From NCBI GenBank assembly GCA_028565635.1, contig JAOXYB010018494.1:1-18259 (forward strand): a stretch of DNA of 18,259 nt, in the 5' to 3' direction. The stretch is from Phoronis ovalis. Lineage: Eukaryota; Phoronida; Phoronidae. Both the position numbers and the translations under genes were made by a program. Numbering within the stretch: the stretch's first letter is position 1; every line of letters begins with the position of its first letter. The notes beneath the pieces were generated by a model that searched no databases, was not told the DNA's origin, and saw only the letters and a list, made by a program, of their open reading frames with translations. Positions 1-10,000 of the stretch are shown here, one piece after another.

Positions 1-84
1 TATATATTGCTAAGTAAGATAATATTTTACAAAGCCATCTAACCAAAAGTGTCCGAAATTACCTACATTTACCCTATGTTTTTT

Positions 85-355
85 CGAACCACCGGTGCGT
101 AACGCGCGTTACGCTCTTAGGGTCTGTTTTTTAGCTAAAATCACGAAAAGGGGTGTTTTTTTTGGAGGTGTGAAACTGTGTTAGGGTGTTTTTCCCCAAA
201 AGTCACTTCCTTAGGGGTGTATTTTTTCAAAAAACTCACTTCCTTAGAGGTGTATTTTTTTGTAGAATTTCCCTTCGTTAAGGCCTTTTTGAAAACCCAT
301 GTTAGAACATGGGTACCCACTCTCATATTGTTCACTGCCCCCCCGCTGGGATCTG
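85..355. repeat. Dispersed repeat, copy A (related to 7890-8292)
   Basis: This block is richer in GC and in homopolymer runs than its surroundings. It shares several ordered segments with 7890-8292. AACGCGCGTTACGCTCTTAGG matches AACGCGCATTACACTTTTTAGG as a block. The right-hand part reads TTAAGGCCTTTTTGAAAA, then a CATGTT/AACATG palindrome (CCCATGTTAGAACATGGG at 297-314), then TACCCACTCTCATATTG and a run of C. Copy B has the same order. Internally there is a 33-bp tandem pair (201-233 and 234-266) around TCACTTCCTTAG. No left terminal repeat matching the right end is visible, so this copy is probably truncated or strongly diverged. No coding capacity is apparent. Confidence 0.6.
201..266. repeat. 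33-bp tandem duplication inside repeat copy A
   Basis: Two adjacent units, 201-233 and 234-266, align with few mismatches. Both contain TCACTTCCTTAG, then GGTGTATTTTTT. Part of a third, more degenerate unit appears to the left (TTAGGGTGTTTTTCCCC, 181-197). Confidence 0.65.
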
Positions 356-860
356 GATCATGACACTACGGCTCAGCTTTGATGAAGAATGCTTCATTTC
401 CGCAGCATGTACTTATTTAGAGGGAGAACAGCTATACTTGTTTTATTCCCATGATTATAGAAATTACATAGTAAAAAATAATCCCTCCCCAGATAAAACC
501 AAAGCTGGACATATTATTGTGAGATTAATCCCTCATAACAATGATGAATACTTGTTAAGCATTTCTATTACTGTTTCTTTTCAGGTTGTTATTCCATAAT
601 ATGGTTATTTGAATTGGAAGTTCATATATAACTTTATGAATAGAAGTTTCATGCTGCTATTAAAATGTCTATAGCTTAAATTTTATTTTAAAATGTTGGA
701 TCTACAATTGCTTGACTAATTGCATATTATTAAAGACCATACTACTAAACAATTTTAAAGTTGAGACATTGAGTACATTTAATAAATTAAGAAATCATCT
801 GATATTCCAACATATCTTGATTAATTAATTACAGTATTTATTATAAAAATTATAAATATA

Positions 861-1052
861 ATGGCAATGTCTGACATATACAAGTGCCAAGAATGCAATA
901 TGAGCTTTAACTCGCCTGATATGCTAAGGAAACATAGGACGAAATTCTGTGTAGGTGGCTCATTAGGTGATCCTCATCGGTTAATGATGCGCAATGGCTT
1001 AAGGTCTGCTGATGAATATAGAAAACAAAACAGGAGATCACCAGAAATGAGG
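861..1052 (+). CDS. CCDC17: CCDC17 exon 1: start codon and C2HC zinc finger
   Basis: The exon encodes residues 1-64. The motif C9-x2-C12-x12-H25-x4-C30 (KCQECNMSF, then RKHRTKFC) is a classical-looking finger with Cys in place of the last His. Human CCDC17 also opens with such a finger, which helps fix the start. A basic linker follows (MRNGLRSADEYRKQNRR). The donor is AGG|GTAAGT at 1053, phase 0. Confidence 0.9.
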
Positions 1053-4000
1053 GTAAGTTAAGTTGTTTTATAGTTGATACTAATACTGAGTTATATTATC
1101 TCAGTATTATAGCCTTACCAGTTCCTGAATATTTGTTGTATCAAACTCATATTTCCTACCTTCTCTTTCAGGTCTAATTTGCTAATTTTTGCTTGTAATT
1201 CTGTAATGTTTACATTAATTAGTTAAATTAGTTTTTTTATGTTTCCACCTTAAATTTGTGAGTGCAAGCAACTTATTTCTAGGTAAGCATAAAATATGTT
1301 GCCTATGAGCCAGGACTAATTAAAAACAGTCCCAGCTGTTACCCAGCAGAAATTATGAAGTATGCAGTTTATATAAAATAAATTGCAAGTAATACATAAA
1401 TTTGTATATTTAGTTGTAGTTAAAAATCGATGCAAGAGTTAAATTTGACTATTCTTAGGCATTATAGAGTTTGTCAGTGATAAGACAACAAAGTTATATG
1501 TAATTCCTCCAAAAACAAACCTACATGTTTGTTCAAGTTATCAAAATTGTTTTAAGTTTCCATGTTGCCATATACAAGCAATAAGCTTTGTGATAACACT
1601 AGGGTTATTCATAAAACAAGTTTCTATAAACAAATCTAGGTGGACTGCTTGGTTAAAATAATGTTCACAATACCTAATTTCATGGCATATCAAAAATTTT
1701 GGCTATAGATTTAAATCAAAAAATGTGGCGAATTAATTGTACAATAATTTTTTCTATGCATATGGATTTGAGAAGCTTGCTTCTCATAATTTGAAAAAGA
1801 AAAATATATTTTTTTGTTCAGTTCTATACTTTAACATCAAGAACAAAAATTGTTTTTAAGTTAAATTAACTACTAAATGTGCATAAAATAATGGAGGTAG
1901 TTCCAATCACCTTGCATGCTAATACCCGTCATCTGTTTTTGTCCTCCTAAATATATAAGAATGTCACTTTGTGCACTTGAAGACAAATAGCAATGAAAGA
2001 AAGATAAGACATTCACCCTTGGCTTTAAATGCAAACTGTAATTTCTGAGTTATTACAATATGAAAAGAATTTTGGTTGTGATATTCTCATGAATTAGTAC
2101 AAGACTTGTTATTTTGTTGAAATAATTGGTCCCAACTCAATTTTAAACATTCATATATGCTGTTACTAAAGAAAGTATCTTTTCTGCAGATTAAGTGCTG
2201 CAGTGCATGTAACTTGTATATTAATTAGTCTGTTCTATTTTAGTTCTATCAAGGATTTCCTGACAAATTTTATATTCTGCAGTCTTGATTGTCTCCTATT
2301 AAATTAAGTTTTGAATTCCCTACAGTTGTATCACCAACCCTGTTATAAGTGACATAAAGTCCAGGGCTGCCTAACATCCACTGATTAGCTAGGTCTCACA
2401 AGCACAATTTACCACAAGCGATTTAAAGTTCATGGACCAATGAAAAAAATAGATTTTGTAAAACAATTTTGATCAAATAAGCCGTTAAAAAATTGACAAT
2501 GACAGTCTGCTTTTTAATCAACATCCACTATTTAGACACATTTCTTCAGATTTAATACAGCATAGCAGCGCACATTTTTAACAGAAAATCTTGTATCTTA
2601 CATTTTTTTAGCCTTCTACAGACGTTGGTTTTGGAGATATTAAGGTAAGGTTACAAATGGAATTGCTATCAGTTGCTTTAATTTTGAACTCTTATATGCT
2701 TCTTGGCTTTTCTCTCACATTAGATAAGTTATATGCTGTATTTTTGATATTTATTGACTAACTATAGGTACATAACAGTACACTAATGAACTCTATACAT
2801 TCTACAATTTCATAAGGTATTCTAATTTGTACAAATAAAGGATTAGTCTTTATTTAAAATGGCTTTTTACAGTCATTTTCTACAATTGATATCTAGTTTT
2901 CAGAGATATATTTACTGAAAAGTGAAAACTGAACATTGCAGTATTTATTAGGGTAAAATTGTAAAATAGCAATGACTAGATTTATAAATTGAAAAAACAA
3001 AGCTAGCTTTCATAGATTATTGCTTGGTAAATTTCTGTAGTTAATTAATACATGTAGTAGCTTATACTTTATAGCACACACTAAATTTTCAGTGACTAAT
3101 TAATACATGGCACACTTACACCACGTTTTGATTTAATTTTTAATGATATGCAAGGGATAAAGTTTTGTTTTTGTTGTAAATATGAAATTATCAACTTATA
3201 CAAAACATATTGTTTTATAAGACTATTTTAAAATCATTTCTGCACCTTCTGTTTTTGTATGCTGCATTATCAAAATTTCTGTTTACTTGTTTAAATATGC
3301 AACAGAAGTTGCTTATAATATACTGTCTGCTCTCAGTAGTAGTAGTAGCCATGTTGTTTTGTTGTGTTGATGCATAAATATTAAATGCAGATTTTTTAAC
3401 ACTATAATTTTTTGGTTTGTGCATTTGAGGCTTATTAAAATGCATTTCAGATCTGAACTTGCTTTTATTAATTTTAATTATTTATATCTTTTAATTAATA
3501 TTGAATTATCAAAGCATGTTTCAATACTAGTAAAGTTTGTGCTTGTTACACCTACCTTCAACTTGATTTTTCTCAAAGCTTCCAGATGTGTGCAGTGGGC
3601 TTTAGACGAGTTGTTGATTATACTACAAGAAATTGTATCTTGTGATGTAACTTGTTCTTACCTGTCCATTTATTTGTCAAAATTCTTCAGGACTCAAAGA
3701 ATTCAGTTGGTACTACTGAGAAGAAACATTCATAGGTTTTCATTACATATTATAATTACCTTTGACTTTTAAACTTTGTTAGCAAAATATGTAATGAAAA
3801 ATTTCTTAAATAAGCTCAGGGAACAGACTGATGTAATTTCCCTTCCTTTAAACTCTGTTTCTCACTTGCTGTAAATCAGCGTTACTGAGAAATGTCACAT
3901 TTTCACTTCTCCATTTGAGGCAATAACAAGTAGGTGATTGAATGTGTGTTTGTAATGTGTGATTATATAACAAAGGTACAGCAACTACAGCTTTTGAAAA

Positions 4001-7000
4001 ACCAAAAGTCGCGTATTCGTAACTTGCGAGATATGGAAGAGAAAGTTCTTCTCTACCATCTAGATGATACAGAATCAGATCTCCAAAGAGTAAAAACTAA
4101 ACCTGATGATGATGAGAAAATTAAAGATATTAAAAATCAGGTGAGCTCAGTTAGAATCTTCCAAAGGCAGCTTTAAGCACAAGTTGAATTATACTAATTT
4201 TAATAATTGAAACTGGTGGATTTTGAGACAATGAAAACAGCCTAAAAATAAAGGATAGTGTATATTAAGTAAAGAGCACTTACTTTTAAATCTTTTGTTG
4301 CATTGTTCTTCAAAAATCTGTTATTTTAGAAAATTATTATAATTAAAACATACCACTGAAGATTATGTAACGTTTATATACTGTAAAGGTTTCATTTTTT
4401 AGTACATTAGACTCCGAGAGAGGGAGAATGCCATACATGATATGCTTGAGAAGTTTGAGAACAATGGAGTATTTATAGACAGCGCATTGTCACGTAACAC
4501 AGACTCTAGCATGAGTATACAGTTGTCTGACGTAAGTCTGTTGGATTTGCTGCATTATTGACTCAATTTACACTGCATATTACACTTGAACAACATTGGC
4601 ATCATTGAAAAGCTTGAAAACAACATTGGATTGACAAATTTAGAAAAACAGACTTTTTGGAATTGGTTTTAAATTCTTGTACACATATTTTAGCTGAAGC
4701 AATGGGCAGCTTTGCCCTCTCTTTTTGAACGTGCATTATTAGTAGTCTCGAAACACTGTTTTGCATGGAAGTATGAACTATCTTAGTTCTTATTACATAA
4801 AGCCAGAGTGGCTTATCTTTTCCATGTTTCCTATTGGTTACATATTATCACAAGTAGCTTTATACCAAGTGTATATGTGAACAATGTAAGGTGTCTTCTT
4901 GTTATTTTGTTTATAAAACATATAGTCATGTATAAAAGTTGTTTTCTTCTTTGATGTTGATTTCCATGAGCAATGTATAAACAAAAACATAATAAAGACC
5001 AAGGTTGTCTAATATATATTTAGATTTATTGGTCTCAGGTTCATAGTTACATTTTTATTAGAACAATTGTTTATCATACCTACAATGTAGTTATGCATAT
5101 GTTTTGTAAAATGTTTGTTACATTCCTGGGGTTACATATTGTAGTATGAGTGTGCCATGTATTATCTGAAAAATTTACTACATTAGCTGGTACCTATAAG
5201 ATTTGATAAAATATGTATGTAATTTAGCCATTGTTTTGTGTAACGACTAATATTCCATTGTGTATGTCACTGTACATAAATGTCCAAAATAGAGACCATG
5301 TCCAATTATAGAGGTTAGAATGTGGAGTCCCTATGATTGTATCTAGTGTCTATGGCCAGGATTTTCTGAGATTACCCAGAATTCTTTGCATTTAGGGACA
5401 TTACACAATATGTGATTTTGCTTTCATTGGTAGAAATGTCATATAATAAATTGTATAACAAGGTTAATGACCCTAATTATAACTCTGTATGAGTTATTGA
5501 TAATCCTTAATCTGGGGAGTAGTATTAATTAGTTATAATAGTCCCAGATAATAGCTATCATAGGATGATAGATTATGTCCTATACATTTAGTAAATGATT
5601 ACTTATAAAATTAAATTTAGAAAATATGAAAAACTAATTTACAAAATGAATGAATTAAAGTTATTTAATTAGATATCCAAACATTTTGTATATTTAATTT
5701 TAGAACCCATGGTAGCTATATGTAGATTATTTCTGAGAAAAACCTGTTAAAAATTAATAGTAATATTTCATGCATGTACAAAATTCATGAACAAAAGCCT
5801 AAGTTAGCCCCTACTTGGCAAACATTAACAAATGTGCAGCCATGCCAACATGTTGTTATATGTAAAGTAGGATTTTGCAAACTGAGTATCATTTAATCAC
5901 ATGTAAGTAGTTATAAGCTTTGTGTTTACAAAAGCTTTACCATATAATATTATACAAGTGCCTATGTTTCTTTGTTATATGGTACATTTGCTCAAGGTTA
6001 GAAACAAACTATTGTTCTGTTCTATGTTTAACATCCATAAAATATAATTTTAACATTGTGGGCAGTTCAGGTAATATGGTGCTGTCCCTATTGAAATGTG
6101 TCTGAAACCGATTGAAATGTTTATAATATGCTACAGTTAATGTTAACAATGCTTGTTGTTTTGAAGGTTTAATAAACACTTTTTAAGGTTGTTTCTGAAA
6201 ATCATTCAGGTTCGTAAAAATGAAAGTTTACATTACTTTGTAACTACCCACATTATAGTGAAAATCTGGGGTTAAACCCCTGGGGGTACTCAGGTTATTT
6301 TTGGTGGGGGTGTGCAGCCGAGTTGAAAATTTTGGATTTGGATTGTATACTTTTCACCGTATTTTTTTGGATTGCTACCGTAACGATATTCAAAAATTTG
6401 GATTGCTACCCACTGTTTACAGTAAATAATTTGGATTAATTTTAAACTTTTGGATTACTACCCTTATATTTCACAAAATTTGGATTACTACCCTAAAATT
6501 TCAAAAATTTGGATTGGGTTTGCTACCACAAGCTAAAATTTTGGATTGGGTTCCGCGGCACATCCCCGTAGTCAAAATACCTTGAGTACCCCCCCGGGGT
6601 TAAACCTTGCCTGTAAATTTGTGTGCCCTCTGGTGGCAGAAATGCTTCATAGACTGAGCAGTTCTAAGTAGTGCTGTAGTTAAAATAAAGTAGCGAACAA
6701 GAAATAAAAAATCTCTAAAGTCATTTTGGAAAATAAAACTGTTTTTAAAAAGAATGCTGTAACTGCTCAATGTGGAAAAAACTTATAATATGAACAAATT
6801 TCATAACTTAGTTGAATTGTCCGCTGAAATATTGAGTAAATTTGCCGGGTTCAATCACTAGATGAACTTCTGGTATTCTATTGCCATTCAGTGATCACAG
6901 GAGCTTATTATTAGTGTGTTATACCCGAGGGTCCAACTCAAATCAGTAGGTGGTATGCAGGTTTGTGAACAAAAATGTATAAAAGGGTTATTTTTAAAAA

Positions 7001-10000
7001 CAAAGCATATGGAAATATGTATTACTCAGTTAAGGATTTAATTAATATTCTAATTCAAGTGCAACACTGATAAATAGGGTATCTAAAATTTCTTTTGTCA
7101 GTGAAAATTTAAAAATTGATAATACATTTAAAGGGTTTTTCAAAAACCGATTCACAAACATGGGTACCAGTTACTACCTTGAGCGGGAACCCGGAGTGAT
7201 ATAGAAGCTATCAGCAATTATTGACTTTTTATTGTTTTAATGTTTTTTTATTTCAGTTTTTTTAATGTATTCAAAAAGAATATTTCAAGTATACATGCAT
7301 ATGGTGCTGAAGCACATGACAATCCAGTGTTACTTTTCTTTGTTTAGGATGACGACTTTACTAGTCCCAGAAACAGAATACGGCAAACACACAACAATCA
7401 GATGCGTAAACTAGCTGAATCACATGGAAAGCAAATAAGAGATATACACTCAAGAAATAAAGACCTGGAAAAACAAAGGGATGGTTAGTATAAACGAGTG
7501 GTGAAATCTTAATCCATAGATAATATATTAATAATTATTATTAATAAAAACTGTATATTATCTATTACTCATAATTGCAATGACCTAATAATATGCAATG
7601 AAAAAAAGAAATGAAATGTTTAAATAGAATCTACAAAGTCCCAAAACAAATTGTGAAATATAATGGGTAACTATGTCAATAAATTGTTATTTATGTTTTT
7701 GTTAAAGATTTGAACCACAATTTTCTTTCTTCACTAAATGTAAATGTATAATTATTTTATTTTCAAAAATTTAAAATATAATAATGCAGAATATTAGAAT
7801 GTATCTGATCCCTGTACTGGAGTATTTAATTACTATTAAACAGGAACTGTCTTACTGTACAAAATCTGTCAGTATGGCAGTCTATTTGAGTACTCCAGGG
7901 GGGAGCCAATGTGAAAGTGGGTACTCATATTCCAACACATTTGGTGTGAAAGGATATCTTTTTTTAGCCATCAGAGTGCAACGCGCATTACACTTTTTAG
8001 GTATGATTTTTGGGTATGATTTTTGCCCAAAAATTATGAAAAATGGCAGTTTGTTTAGGTTGTCCCTTAAGGTTTCAGTTTGTTAGGGTCATCAACAAAA
8101 AGTGTTTTTTCAACAGATGACTACAACTGTTTTTTAAAAAATATAATCACTATCTTAGGGTGTTATTTCTTGCACCTTCACTATGACTGGATAATCTTGG
8201 AGCTTTAGGATCCCTCCATTAGAGGCTTTTTGAAAAAGCCATGTTGTAACATGATTACCACCTTTATATCGCCTGCCCCCTGGGTGGAGTACAAATTATT
8301 AAAGTTGTAGTATATCTTCTGAAACTGTCTTTAGTGTTCAAAGTGGTTCTACATGAGGTTATATATTAGAGTTTTATTAAGGTACATTGTGTTCTTAAAT
8401 AAACACATTAGTGTGATTTTAACAACAAAATAAGATTTTGACAATGTTGACATTGAACTGTACTCAAACATCCTATGTAATGTCAACAGTAAATTTGAAA
8501 TGGGTGTCATTATTGAGGTAGATATGTATATAGTGATAGAGTGACCTATTGTGTTTTTGTAGACATAAGAAGAAAACTAGAAGGTTTAGGCCACAGACCA
8601 GTACATGTTAATGAATCTGAGATGACACAACAACTATTAGCTGAACTTCGTGAACAAGAACAGCGAAATCAACGAACACTTTCTGAATTAAAAAGACAGT
8701 TGTCGGATCTTAATAAACCAAAGTATGTTTGCAGAAGTATGATGTAAAGTTAGTACAGTAGTAAATTTTATCAGATTTTTTAATTTGTTTACTTGAAATA
8801 CCCTTGGATACTAGTTATAACAGACATTTTCATATTGAGTACAACATGTGGAACAGAAGACAGACCCCAATTGGTTATGGCAGGTAAACTAGTTTTTAGA
8901 GAATTCTTTTTCACTGTTATGATTTTTTGTAAAATTTTCTTTAAGACATCTGAACCTGTTCAATTTTGTTGCAAATTTTCAATGCATATTTTTGCTACAA
9001 GACAATTAGATCGAGTATCAAATTATTATTTACTATAGATTTAAACCGTATGTTTACAGACTTATTTGAAGGAAACCATTAACATTTATATTCTGGCTCA
9101 TGTCTCAAATAATGGTTACGCAAGTTTAAGTATTCTTTCTAGTTTAATATTACTCCACTGTTATTCATCTGTCAGTATATGAAATTAATTTCAGTAGTAT
9201 TTTATATCAAAATTCAATTTATTTTTTTCTAGGGATCAGAAGAAAGATGCTTTTCCTTCAATTCCATATTATGGAAGTGACTCTTTAGTAGCAGAAATAA
9301 GGTACTTGTTGCAGACATGAGTTGCGTACATGTATTTATGTAGCCCTCAATACCTTTTTATAACTGGATATAGGTGTACATTGAGTAAGAGTTCATGAAA
9401 AACATTTTATATAATATAAAATTTTAATAAATAGTTAATTTTATTATATGAGTACATTATAAAATAAAACAAATATGAAACTTTTTCAGGTATAGGTTAT
9501 AGGAATCGTTATAGCTAAAATGTATACACGTGTCCTAATAGTATCAAAAGCTTTTTTTGTTTTCTTGAAATTTTTGTTTTGTACAAGGTGACACGAAATA
9601 AACAGAACACTACACACATTTTTAACTAAATTTTGACTTGTCAAGTTTGTCTAAAAAAATAATTATATTTTTCAAATTCTTTTTTTCTACTTGATTTTAA
9701 ATAATTGTTTGCAGTTCCATAAGAAACGTTTGTTAAGTTTGACCAAGTATTGTTCAAAAGTGCTAAAAATGGTACAGCGAAAATCAAAATGAATTTTTTT
9801 TACCTATTTGGGATATTTTTAGATCACTTACCAAAGAATTTATTATTGCAATGCATATTTTAAAAATAAAGCTATGTTGTAAGATTTGTTTCAACACAAA
9901 ACATGCTCTTTAACAAACCTGCATGTTGTTACCAGGCCTTACTTTGATCTCTAAGAAAATTCTGGACCAAACTATAATTCTACCTATATATTGCCTACCA

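Larger units (their letters stand above)
1..860. other. Upstream region of the CCDC17-like gene
   Basis: No gene is supported here. The stretch holds a repeat-derived block at about 85-355 (annotated separately) and AT-rich sequence up to the start codon at 861. I see no TATA box or initiator I would defend. An in-frame TAA at 822-824 closes the reading frame upstream of the ATG. Two acceptor-like sites lie before the ATG: CTGTTTCTTTTCAG ending at 584 and TTAATTACAG ending at 834. Either could begin the exon that carries the start codon, so the transcription start may lie further left or outside the window. This is inference. Confidence 0.5.
4532..7347. other. Intron 4
   Basis: This is the largest intron in the window (2816 bp). 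It hosts an inverted-repeat element at 6277-6599 and a CTCF-consensus match at 6623-6636, both listed separately. The rest is AT-rich with no supported exon. Phases 0 to 0 across it need no missing exon. Confidence 0.6.

Noticed and set aside
309-599. 96-codon open frame upstream of the gene on the plus strand
   Set aside because: Its left end lies in repeat copy A, no donor follows it, and its composition is not clearly coding. Only the acceptor-like CTTTTCAG at 584 is noted, as a possible 5' UTR exon boundary.
3691-3735. Short exon-like segment after TTCTTCAG (DSKNSVGTTEKK)
   Set aside because: The acceptor is good, but the only in-phase exit includes a TAG stop and a weak donor (GTTTTC). 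The alternative donor breaks the frame with exon 3.
3419-3772. 117-codon open frame in intron 2
   Set aside because: The peptide is a string of hydrophobic and AT-driven residues with no family motif, has no good splice sites at its ends, and exons 2 and 3 join in phase without it.
6841-6880. tRNA B-box-like GGGTTCAATCAC
   Set aside because: No matching A box, acceptor stem or anticodon arm could be placed upstream of it.
7130-7205. Possible third copy of the copy A/B repeat
   Set aside because: It shares ACATGGGTACC and a TTTTTCAAAAACC hairpin with copy A, but the rest does not align. It could be a remnant, yet chance is not excluded.
7784-8086. 100-codon open frame in intron 5
   Set aside because: It crosses into the inverted-repeat element at 7890, shows no domain, and has no conserved counterpart in the frame of copy A.
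8793-9038. 81-codon open frame in intron 6
   Set aside because: AT-driven peptide rich in F, I and L, with no splice support. Exons 6 and 7 join in phase without it.
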